NCBI RefSeq assembly: GCF_027853915.1
Contig: NZ_JAQGLA010000077.1
Location: forward strand, 1 to 35,759
Length of the DNA stretch: 35,759 nucleotides
Direction of reading: 5' to 3'
DNA from: Saccharopolyspora oryzae
GTDB taxonomy: Bacteria; Actinomycetota; Actinomycetes; Mycobacteriales; Pseudonocardiaceae
Notes under the pieces: model-generated
Told to the model about the DNA's origin: nothing
Databases searched by the model: none
What the model saw: only the letters and a program-made list of their open reading frames with translations
Position numbers and translations under genes: made by a program
Part shown: positions 7,584 to 15,278 of the stretch, one piece after another
Layout of the letters: each line of letters starts with the position of its first letter
Position numbering within the stretch: position 1 is the first letter of the stretch

Positions 7584-7880
7584 GGCCTGATTCGCACCTC
7601 GTGGGTCGGGCGCGCCGGTCGGCGCGCGATTCGGTTGCTGCGACGAGCCGGGTGACCCGCCGCCCTGGCACCCGCTCCCGGCCACCCCACCCGGCTCACG
7701 AGGAGCGCGGGACCGCGGGGCACCGGCACCCTGCTGGGGGCAGCAGCGTCCGAGGTGTTGAACTCGGTACTGAGCCACCCGGTGGCCGACCGGAAGTCCG
7801 GTCACCTGCGCAGGCGTGGTGTGCGGGCACGCGAAGTCGGTCCGTGCGGACACGAAACCGCGCCAACAGTGTACTCGACG
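7584..7880 (-). promoter_or_regulatory. Hairpin-rich 5' leader region of rpsB
   Basis: Several perfect inverted repeats lie in the untranslated stretch upstream of rpsB: GCGCGCCGGTCGGCGCGC (7610-7627); GAGCCGGGT 7645-7653 with ACCCGGCTC 7689-7697; CTGCTG 7731-7736 with CAGCAG 7741-7746; GACCGGA 7788-7794 with TCCGGTC 7797-7803. A TACACT hexamer on the minus strand (7868-7873) could be a -10 box, but no clear -35 is visible. Ribosomal protein leaders are often feedback-regulated, so a structured S2-binding leader is plausible; this is inference. Confidence 0.4.
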
Positions 7881-7909
7881 CGGCGGCTGACCCGATCGTG
7901 GAGTGCGAG

Positions 7910-7937
7910 TTGTCCACACCAGCCCGGCTTGTCCACA
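7910..7937 (+). promoter_or_regulatory. Two perfect DnaA-box sequences in direct repeat
   Basis: TTGTCCACA occurs at 7910-7918 and again at 7929-7937, same orientation, 19 bp start to start. This nonamer is the preferred DnaA box of high-GC actinobacteria. The pair lies 52-79 bp upstream of the M23-family gene start, in the divergent rpsB gap, and not beside dnaA. It may be a DnaA-regulated promoter or a titration site. Confidence 0.6.
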
Positions 7938-7988
7938 GATTTCCGCTTCCCCCTGTTGCCGGCCCCGGTGCGCGGCCACTGTGGGGGC

Positions 7989-8531
7989 ATGCGCCAGTTG
8001 ATCACGTCTGCCCTGCTCTGCACCGGTATCGCCACCGCTGCGATCGGCCTGTCCACCGCACCCGAACCGGTCGCCCGGCCCGCCCCGGCAGCGTCCTCGA
8101 GAACCGCGGAGGGCCAGTTCGGCTGGCCGCTGGCCCCGCCACCCGCCGTCGCGCGCCCGTTCGAATCCCCGGAGCACGCCTACGGACCAGGTCATCGCGG
8201 AGTGGACCTGGTCGGCGAGGTCGACCAGCAGGTCCTGGCGGCCGGTGACGGCGTGGTCGTCTTCGCCGGCCAAGTGGCCGGTCGGAACCTGGTCTCGATC
8301 GAACACCCGCCCGGCCTGCGCACCACTTACGAACCGGTCCGCCCGACGGCGGCGGTCGGCGACCAGGTCACCCGCGGCCAACCGATCGGCTACCTCGAAC
8401 CAGGCCATCCCGAGTGCACGGCACAACCCCCGAATGCCTGCCTGCACTGGGGAGCCCGCCAACACCTGACGTACCTGGACCCGCTCCGCCTCCTGGGCGG
8501 GGGTCACGTCCGCCTGCTCCCCTGGGACTGA
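7989..8531 (+). CDS. Secreted M23-family (LytM-like) peptidoglycan peptidase homologue
   Basis: 180 residues from ATG 7989; a hydrophobic stretch MRQLITSALLCTGIATAAIG with an A-x-A-like region after it looks like a Sec signal peptide. The M23 core follows (about 45-165): FGWPLAP, GPGHRGVDLVG with the zinc-ligand pair His69 and Asp73, the AAGDGVVVFAGQVAG turn and CLHWGAR with His153. In canonical LytM the last motif is His-x-His; here the first position is Cys151, so the catalytic base is changed and activity is uncertain. This CLHWG version is, to my knowledge, common in actinobacterial relatives. Position between whiG and rpsB matches the Streptomyces arrangement. Two DnaA boxes lie upstream. 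Confidence 0.85.
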   Translation: MRQLITSALLCTGIATAAIGLSTAPEPVARPAPAASSRTAEGQFGWPLAPPPAVARPFESPEHAYGPGHRGVDLVGEVDQQVLAAGDGVVVFAGQVAGRNLVSIEHPPGLRTTYEPVRPTAAVGDQVTRGQPIGYLEPGHPECTAQPPNACLHWGARQHLTYLDPLRLLGGGHVRLLPWD

Positions 8532-8537
8532 CGACGA

Positions 8538-8568
8538 GAGGTGGCGGTTCGCCGAGAACCGCCACCTC
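8538..8568. terminator. Bidirectional hairpin between the M23 gene and whiG
   Basis: Twelve-base-pair perfect stem GAGGTGGCGGTT (8538-8549) with AACCGCCACCTC (8557-8568), seven-base loop. It lies seven bases after the M23 stop and 32 bases beyond the whiG stop on the other strand, so it can end both converging transcripts. Confidence 0.75.
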
Positions 8569-8600
8569 CCAACCCCACGGGCAGAACGCCGCAGGAAGGC

Positions 8601-9554
8601 TCAGGCTTCGGTCAACTTGGTGCGCAGGCGGAGCACTGCCCTCGTGTGGAGCTGGCAGACGCGGGATTCCGTCACGCCCAGGACCTTGCCGATCTCGGCG
8701 AGGGTGAGGTTCTCGAAGTAGTAGAGCGTGACCACCACCCTGTCGCGTTCGCTCAGGCGTTCCACCGCCTCGGCGAGCTGGCGCCTGCTGTCCCGGTCGA
8801 CCAGGGCCGCCACCGGGTCTTCGGCCCGGTCGTCGGGCAGCGTTTCGGCCAGCGAGGCCTGCATCGGCCCGGCACCGATCAGGTCGTCGAGCGCGACCAC
8901 GCTGGTCATCTGCAGCTGGGCGAACAGCTCGCGGAGCTCGTCGAGGGACAGCTCCAGCTCGGCGGCGAGTTCGGCGTCGGTGGCCGTGCGCTGCAGCTTC
9001 GCTTCCAAGCGTTCCAGTGCCCGCTCGACGTCCCTGGCCCGGCTGCGCACCGATCGGGGGACCCAGTCCTGGGCCCGCAGGTCGTCCAGGATCGCGCCGC
9101 GGATGCGCTGCATCGCGTAGGTCTCGAACTTCAGGCCCCGTTCGGGCTCGAACTTCTCGATCGCGTCGACCAGGCCGAAGATGCCGGACTGGATCAGGTC
9201 GGAGATCTCGACGTGCGAGGGCAGCCCGGTGCCCACCCGGCCCGCCACGTACTTGACCAGCGGCGCGTAGTGCAGCACCAAGCGGTCGCGCAGCTCCTGG
9301 TCGCGCCGTTCGCCGAACGCCTGCCAGAGCGCGACGATGCCCGCTTCGACTTCGTCGCCGCTGCGCTGGTCCCCGTCCGCGGCGGCCGCGGCTTCGGCCG
9401 CCAGGGCCAGCCCGCGGCGTCGCACGGACTCGTGCGCGTGACCGTTCGTCGAGCTGCCTCGCTCACGGGCGGTCACCGGCGCCGAGTTCGGTCTCGCGGC
9501 CACCGTGTCGGCGCCGCCCCCGGCATGGTCAGGAACGGGGGTGGGTTCGGTCAT
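8601..9554 (-). CDS. whiG: FliA/WhiG-family RNA polymerase sigma factor
   Basis: 317 residues. In Streptomyces, WhiG commits aerial hyphae to sporulation. After a variable N-terminal extension of about 75 residues come sigma region 2 (LVLHYAPLVKYVAGRVGTGLP; DLIQSGIFGLVDAIEKFEPERG; LKFETYAMQRIRGAILDDLR; the -10 reading segment ending in DWVPRSVR), region 3 (about 190-225) and region 4 (LSERDRVVVTLYYFENLTLAEIG, LGVTESRVCQLHTRAVLRLR). Start ATG 9554 has AAGG at good spacing and overlaps the end of the xerC-like gene by 26 nt. The neighbourhood (M23 gene, rpsB) is that of whiG in Streptomyces, supporting orthology. In that genus the anti-sigma RsiG with c-di-GMP controls WhiG; no such gene is in this window. 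Confidence 0.92.
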   Translation of the reverse strand: MTEPTPVPDHAGGGADTVAARPNSAPVTARERGSSTNGHAHESVRRRGLALAAEAAAAADGDQRSGDEVEAGIVALWQAFGERRDQELRDRLVLHYAPLVKYVAGRVGTGLPSHVEISDLIQSGIFGLVDAIEKFEPERGLKFETYAMQRIRGAILDDLRAQDWVPRSVRSRARDVERALERLEAKLQRTATDAELAAELELSLDELRELFAQLQMTSVVALDDLIGAGPMQASLAETLPDDRAEDPVAALVDRDSRRQLAEAVERLSERDRVVVTLYYFENLTLAEIGKVLGVTESRVCQLHTRAVLRLRTKLTEA

Positions 9555-10503
9555 GGATCGCCTTCAGCCGTTCAACGGTCACGTGGGTGTAAAGCTGGGT
9601 CGTTGCGAGCGTAGCGTGACCAAGCAACTCCTGAACGCTACGGAGGTCCGCACCGCCTTCCAGCAAATGGGTCGCCGCTGAATGCCGCATGCCGTGCGGT
9701 CCGACGTCCGGTGCACCGGAAACGGTCCCGACCGCGTCGTGCACTGCTCGTCGCACCGTGCGCGGGTCGAGCCGTCCACCTCGAACACCCAGGAACAGCG
9801 CGGCACCGGAGCCCGCTCGGACCAGGTTCGGCCGTCCAGCGGTGATCCACCGGTCGAGCGCATCATCCGCGGGTAGGCCGAACGGCACAACGCGTTCCTT
9901 GTCACCTTTGCCGATCACCCGGATCACCCGGCGTTCGCGGTCCACGTCGTCGACGTCCAACCCGCACAGCTCGGCGACGCGAACCCCTGTGGCGTACAGA
10001 AGTTCGAGCACCGCGTGATCACGCAGCGCGACCGGATCGCCCTGGTCGGCTCCGGTCGCGGAGGCCTGCATCGCCGCACCCGCCTGGTCGGCGCGCAGCA
10101 CTGCAGGCAACTTCCGCGGCTTGGCCGGCACGGCGAGCCGCGGCCCGGGATCGCTCGGCAGCAGCTCGGAGCGCAGCGCCCACGCCGTGAAGGTGCGGGC
10201 GGCAGCCGTGCGTCGAGCCATCGTCGAGCGGCTCGCACCCTGCGCGTGCTGGGCCGACAACCACTCGCGGAGCACGGAAATGTCCAGCTCCGCGAGGGTT
10301 TCCCGACCGGCCGCCCCGGACAGGTGGTCGAGCAGCGAAACGACGTCGCCCACGTAGCCCCGAACGGTGTGCACCGACAGCCCGCGTTCGGCGGCGAGGT
10401 GCCGCTCGAACCCGTCGACCGCAGCACCGAGCGGCTCGGGCAGTTTCGCCCGAACCGCGCGGAAATCGGGTCTTCGCGGTTCGGTGGAACGGGCTCGGGG
10501 CAT
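9529..10503 (-). CDS. xerC: XerC/XerD-type tyrosine recombinase
   Basis: 324 residues from ATG 10503; an alternative TTG at 10539 would add 12. The N-terminal SAM-like core-binding domain (about 24-112) and catalytic domain (about 135-320) are complete. The catalytic set is visible: Arg175 (TGVRVAEL), Lys199 (GKGDKER), His270 and Arg273 (HGMRHSAATHL), His296 (LGHATLATTQ) and Tyr305 (LYTHV). The family resolves chromosome dimers at dif sites. The length and lack of phage neighbours favour a housekeeping Xer over an element integrase, but XerC versus XerD cannot be fixed from one gene. It overlaps the start of whiG by 26 nt, so the two are probably co-translated. Confidence 0.9.
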   Translation of the reverse strand: MPRARSTEPRRPDFRAVRAKLPEPLGAAVDGFERHLAAERGLSVHTVRGYVGDVVSLLDHLSGAAGRETLAELDISVLREWLSAQHAQGASRSTMARRTAAARTFTAWALRSELLPSDPGPRLAVPAKPRKLPAVLRADQAGAAMQASATGADQGDPVALRDHAVLELLYATGVRVAELCGLDVDDVDRERRVIRVIGKGDKERVVPFGLPADDALDRWITAGRPNLVRAGSGAALFLGVRGGRLDPRTVRRAVHDAVGTVSGAPDVGPHGMRHSAATHLLEGGADLRSVQELLGHATLATTQLYTHVTVERLKAIHDRTHPRS

Positions 10504-10610
10504 GCCTCTGACGCTGGCCCTTGCACCGCCACCGGTCAAGCATCGCCACGCCGAATCATGATCACTCGACCGCGATCAGCTGCTCAGCCACCGGTGTCGC
10601 AGATGTGACC

Positions 10611-11768
10611 TCATCGTGCGACCGACCACCCCCGATCCGAGCGAACCGCGAACCCGGACATCTCCAGCTCCGGGAGCAGCGCCCGCACTTCACCCAGCGG
10701 CAGGCCGCAGTCCCGCGCGAGTTCGTCCGCGCTGGCCCCTTCCATGCCGCGCAACGAGTCGTGCAGGCGTTGGGCGTGCGGTTTCAGACCGTCGGTCCGG
10801 CGGTGCGTTCCAACGGTTTCGACCGGTCCCGGCGAACCGATGGGGCTGACGGCCTCGACGACCTCCTCGATGCTGGTGACCAGCACTGCTCGCCCCGAGC
10901 GCACCATCCCGTGGCACCCCACCGAGTTCTTCGAGGTGATCGGTCCGGGCACCGCAAGCACGGGCCGCCCCAGCGAATCGGCCGTGTTCGCGGTGTTGCC
11001 CGCTCCGCTGCGCGCCCCGGCCTCCACCACGACCGCAGCCCGGCCGGAAGCCGCGATCAGCCGGTTGCGCACCAGGAAGCGGTGCTTCCGCGGCGAAGTA
11101 CCTGGCGGGTACTCGCTGACCACCGCACCTTGCTCGGCCACCGCGCGCAGCAAACGGCCGTGCCCCGCCGGGTAGTCGACATCGACTCCGCAGGCCAGGA
11201 ACGCCACTGTCCTGCCACCAGCGGCGAGGGCGCCCCGGTGCGCCGCACCGTCGATGCCGTACGCAGCACCGGAAACCACGGTGAACCCGGCTTGCGCCAG
11301 CCCGTGGCCGAACTCGGCCGACACGTGCTCGCCGTAGCCGGAGGCCGCTCGAGCACCGACGACGGCGACCGCCTGGTCCAGCGCCGTCGCCAGGTCCGCT
11401 CTGCCGCGCACCCACAGCGCGATCGGCTCGGCCACTTCCGGGAGCCCGACTTCGCGCGCTCCGGCCAGGTCCTCGAAGGCGCTGTGCGGCCACTCGTCGT
11501 CTTCAGGCACCACGAGCCGGGCACCGGCTACCTCCGTCGCGTCGAGCAGCTGCTCGGCGGACACGTCCTCGCACCGGGCCTCGACCTCGGCCATCACGTC
11601 CGGCGGTGCCTTCCCCCGCTGGATCGCCTCGACCACCCGCTGCGGGCCGTGCCTGGCGACGAAGCCGGCCAGCGCGGGCGCCGGTGGTTCGGCGACCGCC
11701 GCCAGGAATGCCCTCGCCAGCAGCACTTCTCGCTTGGTCTTCGCACCCAGCTTCGCCCAGTCGGCCAT
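10611..11768 (-). CDS. dprA: DNA-processing protein DprA/Smf
   Basis: 385 residues. DprA protects incoming single-stranded DNA and loads RecA in transformable bacteria. Seen: the Rossmann-like core from about 115 (AVAVVGARAASGYGEHVSAEF; VSGAAYGIDGAAHRGAL; GGRTVAFLACGVDVDYPAGH; GAVVSEYPPGTSP; RNRLIAASGRAAVVVEAG; AGNTANTADSLGRPVLAVPGP) and a C-terminal winged-helix segment (about 330-380). The N terminus is a short SAM-like region. ATG 11768 shares one base with the comM stop (TGATG) and has AGGAGGG at good spacing. The gene set yraN-comM-dprA is conserved in many bacteria, including non-competent ones, so competence cannot be concluded. Confidence 0.93.
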   Translation of the reverse strand: MADWAKLGAKTKREVLLARAFLAAVAEPPAPALAGFVARHGPQRVVEAIQRGKAPPDVMAEVEARCEDVSAEQLLDATEVAGARLVVPEDDEWPHSAFEDLAGAREVGLPEVAEPIALWVRGRADLATALDQAVAVVGARAASGYGEHVSAEFGHGLAQAGFTVVSGAAYGIDGAAHRGALAAGGRTVAFLACGVDVDYPAGHGRLLRAVAEQGAVVSEYPPGTSPRKHRFLVRNRLIAASGRAAVVVEAGARSGAGNTANTADSLGRPVLAVPGPITSKNSVGCHGMVRSGRAVLVTSIEEVVEAVSPIGSPGPVETVGTHRRTDGLKPHAQRLHDSLRGMEGASADELARDCGLPLGEVRALLPELEMSGFAVRSDRGWSVAR

Positions 11769-13285
11769 CAAGCCGCCCTCCTGTCCCGGAACTCCAGCGC
11801 CGCCGCCACGTGCTCGGCGTCGGGCCGCTCCTTGCCGTCGAGGTCGGCCAACGTCCACGCCACCCGCAGGCACCGGTCCGCGCCGCGGGCGGTGATCGCC
11901 CCGACCTCCAATCCGCGATCGAGCAATCCGGTGACCTCGTGGGGCAGCGCGAACTCGCGCCGCAGCACCGGTCCCGGGACTTCGGTGTTGGTCTGCCAGC
12001 CGTGCTCGGACCACCGCTCCCGCGCGGAGGCCCGCGCCTGCGCCACCCGCTCCCGCACGACGGCGGTGCTCTCCGGTTCGACACCACTGTGGACGGTCAT
12101 CGCGGTGATCGGGCGCATCCGCACCCGCAGGTCCACCCGGTCCAGCAGCGGGCCCGACAGCTTGCCGAGGTAGCGCCGCCGAACCTGCGGCGGGCACTGG
12201 CAATCGAGTTCCCTGGCAGGCGCGCACGGGCAGGGGTTCGTGGCCAGGACCAGCTGGAACCTCGCGGGATAGCGCAGGGTTCCGTCCCGCCGGGCCAGCC
12301 GGATCTCGCCTTCTTCCAACGCCGTGCGCAACGCCTCCAACCGCTTCGGTCCGAGCTCGCACGCCTCGTCCAGGAGGAGAACCCCTCGGTGCGCCCTGCT
12401 GACCGCGCCCGGCCTGGCCAGCCCCGTGCCACCGCCGATCAGCGCTGGGACGGACAGCGACGCGTGCGGCGCCACGAACGGCGGGGTCCTCACCAGGGAC
12501 GCCGAGCCGGAGAGGTCACCGGCCACGGACCGGATCGCCGTCACCTCCAGCGCCTCCGTCCCGCTCAGGTCCGGCAAAAGCCCGCACAACCGCTTGGCCA
12601 GCATGGTCTTGCCCGTACCGGGTGGACCGATCATCAGCAGGTGGTGTCCGCCCGCCGCAGCGACCTCGAGCGCCCAGCGCGCCTCGGGCTGACCGAGCAC
12701 ATCGGCGAGGTCCGGCGCGTCCTCGACCGGAAGCTCGTCCACCGGCGGCGGATGTCGGGCCAGGTCGCCGAGTTCGCGCAGCCAGGCCACCACGTCGCGC
12801 AGGTGCGTCGCGCCCAGCACCTCGATGCCGTCCACCAGGAGCGCCTCGCCCAGGCACTCGGCCGGCACCACCGCCCGGCGCATGTTCTCCTTCCGCGCGG
12901 CCAGCAAGGCGGGCAGCAGGCCGCGCACCGGGCGGATCCGGCCGTCCAGCGCCAGTTCTCCGAACAGCACCGTTCCGGCCAGCCGGTGCGGCGGCACCAG
13001 CTCCGCCCCGGCCAGCACCGCGCAGGCCAGGGCCAGGTCGTAGGAGGTCCCGGCCTTGGGCAGCGCGGCCGGGGACAGCGCGAGCGTCACGCAGCTCGCC
13101 GGCCAGTCCTCCCGGCAGTTCTGGATGGCCGCCCGCACGCGGTTCTTGGACTCCTGCAACGCGGTGTCGGGCAAGCCGAGCAGCTGCAACGACGGCAGGC
13201 CGCCCTTGCGCACGTCCGCTTCGATCTCGACGAGCACGCCGTCCACACCGAACAGCGCGACCGCCCAGGTCCGCCGCAACGCCAT
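11768..13285 (-). CDS. comM: ComM/YifB-family Mg-chelatase-like AAA+ ATPase
   Basis: 505 residues. The N-terminal Lon-protease-like substrate domain (about 1-170: VDGVLVEIEADVRKGGLPSLQLLGLPD and on) is followed by the AAA+ module with Walker A GPPGTGKTMLAKRL, Walker B GVLLLDEA, and sensor regions around LVLATNPCPCAPA with a Cys cluster (CPCAP ... CQCPP). The C-terminal Mg_chelatase_C domain is at about 400-505. Gammaproteobacterial ComM is a hexameric branch-migration helicase that helps integrate transformed DNA; the role here is inferred. It starts immediately after the yraN stop (TGA followed by ATG, no gap) and is coupled to dprA by a one-base overlap. Confidence 0.94.
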   Translation of the reverse strand: MALRRTWAVALFGVDGVLVEIEADVRKGGLPSLQLLGLPDTALQESKNRVRAAIQNCREDWPASCVTLALSPAALPKAGTSYDLALACAVLAGAELVPPHRLAGTVLFGELALDGRIRPVRGLLPALLAARKENMRRAVVPAECLGEALLVDGIEVLGATHLRDVVAWLRELGDLARHPPPVDELPVEDAPDLADVLGQPEARWALEVAAAGGHHLLMIGPPGTGKTMLAKRLCGLLPDLSGTEALEVTAIRSVAGDLSGSASLVRTPPFVAPHASLSVPALIGGGTGLARPGAVSRAHRGVLLLDEACELGPKRLEALRTALEEGEIRLARRDGTLRYPARFQLVLATNPCPCAPARELDCQCPPQVRRRYLGKLSGPLLDRVDLRVRMRPITAMTVHSGVEPESTAVVRERVAQARASARERWSEHGWQTNTEVPGPVLRREFALPHEVTGLLDRGLEVGAITARGADRCLRVAWTLADLDGKERPDAEHVAAALEFRDRRAA

Positions 13286-13687
13286 TCAGAACACCCCCTC
13301 GAGGTGCTGGAGGAGCACCGGCTGCCCCGGGGGCCACAGGACCGAGACGAAGTCGAACCGGACCGAGCACCCCACCAATTCGCGTTCGGCCAGCCACGCC
13401 CGCGCGGCATTGCGAATTCGCCCGATCTTCTCCGCGTTGAGCGCGTAGCGCGGACCGCCGTAATCGACTCCGGAACGCGTCTTCACCTCGCAGAACACCA
13501 CGGATTCGCCGTCCGCTGCGACGATGTCGAGTTCTCCGTGCGGGCACCGCCAATTCCGGTCCAGCACGGTCATTCCCCGGTGTTCCAGCAATCCGGCGGC
13601 TAACCGCTCCCCCTCCAGCCCCAGCGCATGCCGGCCGTCACCAGCGCTGACATCGCTCAGCGGGCCCACGATCTTCTTGCGGCGCAC
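13286..13687 (-). CDS. yraN: YraN/UPF0102 family endonuclease-like protein
   Basis: 133 residues from GTG 13687, chosen because GAGGAGGAAG sits right upstream; the frame extends to 13846 without a better site. The restriction-endonuclease-like core is clear: GLEGERLAAGLLEHRG, DRNWRCPHGELDIVAADGESVVFCEVKTR (Glu, Asp and Glu-x-Lys of the PD-(D/E)xK fold) and GPRYALNAEKIGRIRNAA. The first 15-25 residues (VRRKKIVGPLSDVSAGDG) are an actinobacterial-type extension. It heads the yraN-comM-dprA block with zero-gap or overlapping junctions. Biochemical role not established. Confidence 0.88.
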   Translation of the reverse strand: MRRKKIVGPLSDVSAGDGRHALGLEGERLAAGLLEHRGMTVLDRNWRCPHGELDIVAADGESVVFCEVKTRSGVDYGGPRYALNAEKIGRIRNAARAWLAERELVGCSVRFDFVSVLWPPGQPVLLQHLEGVF

Positions 13688-14108
13688 GACTTCCTCCTCG
13701 GCCTGGCGTTGCGGGACTTCCCGCGCTCGGACAGCACCGGTCGGCGTTCGCGAGGGGTTTTCCCGCAGCACGACAACGGATCCGAGAACGGGTGGATGTC
13801 TCCGATGATCCCGAAAATCACGCCGATCGCCAGCACATTTCGGCATTCCCGGCCAGATGGATCACCTGTGGAAAACTCGGCTCACACGAATGAGTGGGAA
13901 GCGCTGAAAAACCACGGGAGAACGCGAAAAAGAATCTGCGAATACAGCCGATCGGCCAGAAAACAGCGGAAAACTGCAGCCGATCAGCTCAGTTCACCGG
14001 ACATATGGCCAGGAACGCACCGAAGGCACGACACGCCACCGGCGTGTCCGCAGCTGCAGGTCCACGGAGTTCACGGGGCGAGCTGGGCCGAGCGCGCGCA
14101 CAAAAAAG
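13688..14108. other. Non-coding gap upstream of yraN, locally A-rich
   Basis: About 420 bases without a convincing gene. The middle (about 13860-13990) is visibly richer in A than its surroundings, with several runs of four or five A. A nine-base direct repeat CAGCCGATC lies at 13945-13953 and 13977-13985, and a DnaA-box-like TGTGGAAAA (one mismatch from the actinobacterial box, complement strand) at 13867-13875. Presumably it holds the promoter of yraN-comM-dprA, but no clear -10/-35 pair could be fixed. Short open frames here lack ribosome sites and codon bias. Confidence 0.5.
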
Positions 14109-14141
14109 CTCGGGCGGCCGTCTTGAAGACGACCGCCCGAG
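14109..14141 (-). terminator. Intrinsic terminator with T tract after the DUF2469 gene
   Basis: Minus-strand stem starting CTCGGGCGG and ending CCGCCCGAG with an extended inner stem (one G-T pair), beginning 21 bases after the DUF2469 stop and followed directly by AGC then six T residues. A textbook intrinsic terminator; it ends the rpsP-to-DUF2469 cluster. Confidence 0.88.
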
Positions 14142-14161
14142 CAGCTGATCCGGTGCTGAGC

Positions 14162-14485
14162 TCAGGAACCGAACGGACCGCTCTCCGGCAACCGGAGATC
14201 CGGCTTGTCCAGCTCCTCCACGTTGACGTCCTTGAACGTGATCACCCGGACGTTCTTGACGAAGCGCGCCGGGCGGTACATGTCCCACACCCACGCGTCC
14301 GACATCGCCACCTCGAAGTAGACCTCCGAGTCGGAGTTGCGCACCTGCACGTCCACCGCGTTGGCCAGGTAGAAGCGCCGTTCGGTCTCCACGACATAGG
14401 TGAACTGCCCGACGATGTCGCGGTACTCCTTGTAGAGCTGCAGCTCCATCTCGGTCTCGTACTTCTCGAGATCCTCGGCGCTCAT
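14162..14485 (-). CDS. DUF2469 family protein
   Basis: 107 residues, the usual length for this actinobacterial family (mycobacterial Rv2901c type). It opens with MSAEDLEKYETEMELQLYKEYRD and has FTYVVETERRFYLANAVDVQV and VWDMYRPARFVKNVRVITFKDVN. No known enzymatic motif. It sits directly behind rnhB as in mycobacteria, and is ended by a strong terminator. Function unknown; the conserved context with lepB-rnhB suggests a basic cellular role (inference). Confidence 0.92.
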   Translation of the reverse strand: MSAEDLEKYETEMELQLYKEYRDIVGQFTYVVETERRFYLANAVDVQVRNSDSEVYFEVAMSDAWVWDMYRPARFVKNVRVITFKDVNVEELDKPDLRLPESGPFGS

Positions 14486-14518
14486 CGCTGTGCGAGCCCT
14501 TCTGCGTTTCCGATCGGA

Positions 14519-15271
14519 CTACAACACCTCATTGTCCACCACTCCCCCCTCAGAAGCATCGAACAACCCGGGCTTGCTGCTCACCGCGCGCGGCGAGCGC
14601 AGGCCGTGCCGCTGCGCGGCGGCCACCACGTTCGCATAGGACCAGCGGTGCTCCCGGCAGGGCCCGTGCTCGGCCAGCCGCGCCGAGTGCAGCGGCGTGC
14701 TGTACCCCTTGTGCACGTCGAACCCGTAGTCAGGGAACTCCTGGTGCAGCTGCTCGGCCATCAGCCGGTCGCGGGTCACCTTCGCCAGCACCGACGCCGC
14801 CGCCACGCAGGCGGCCACCAGGTCGCCCTTCACCACGGCCACGCTGGGCGTGGCCAGGCCCTGCACCCGGAATCCGTCGGTGAGCACGTAGCCGGGGTGT
14901 TCGGAGAGCCGGGCGACCGCGCGCCGCATGCCCTCCAGGTTGGCCACGTGGATGCCGAGCGCGTCGACGTCCTCGGCGGGGATCACGACGGTGGACCAGC
15001 TCAACGCTCGCTCGGTGATGCGGTCGAACATCAGGTCCCGGTCGGCCTCCGACAGCACCTTCGAGTCGGTCAGGCCCTCGAAGCGCTGACCGTCGCCCGG
15101 CTTCAGGACGCACGCGCCCACCACCAGCGGTCCGGCGCACGCCCCGCGCCCGGCCTCGTCCACGCCTGCCACCGGCCCGAGGCCGCGGCGGTCCAACGCG
15201 CGCTGAAGGGCCCAGTTGCCGCTGCTGCGCCGGATCACCGACCTCGGCGGCCGGAACTCCGCCACCGTCAC
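14519..15271 (-). CDS. rnhB: Ribonuclease HII
   Basis: 250 residues, starting at GTG 15271 seven bases after the lepB stop, with GGAG inside the lepB end. RNase HII cuts RNA in RNA-DNA hybrids and removes misincorporated ribonucleotides. Catalytic residues are present: Asp38-Glu39 in GVDEAGRGACAGPL, the TDSKVL block, and Asp132 in YVLTDGF. Also seen: CVAAASVLAKVTRDRLM and the YGFDVHKGYST segment typical of the family. The C-terminal 30 residues are variable. Confidence 0.94.
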   Translation of the reverse strand: MTVAEFRPPRSVIRRSSGNWALQRALDRRGLGPVAGVDEAGRGACAGPLVVGACVLKPGDGQRFEGLTDSKVLSEADRDLMFDRITERALSWSTVVIPAEDVDALGIHVANLEGMRRAVARLSEHPGYVLTDGFRVQGLATPSVAVVKGDLVAACVAAASVLAKVTRDRLMAEQLHQEFPDYGFDVHKGYSTPLHSARLAEHGPCREHRWSYANVVAAAQRHGLRSPRAVSSKPGLFDASEGGVVDNEVL

Positions 15272-15278
15272 GTCAACG

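Noticed and set aside
11606..13603. 665-residue plus-strand open frame
   Set aside because: Antisense to dprA, comM and yraN, which all have full motif sets; low-complexity Arg/Pro/Gln translation with no domain.
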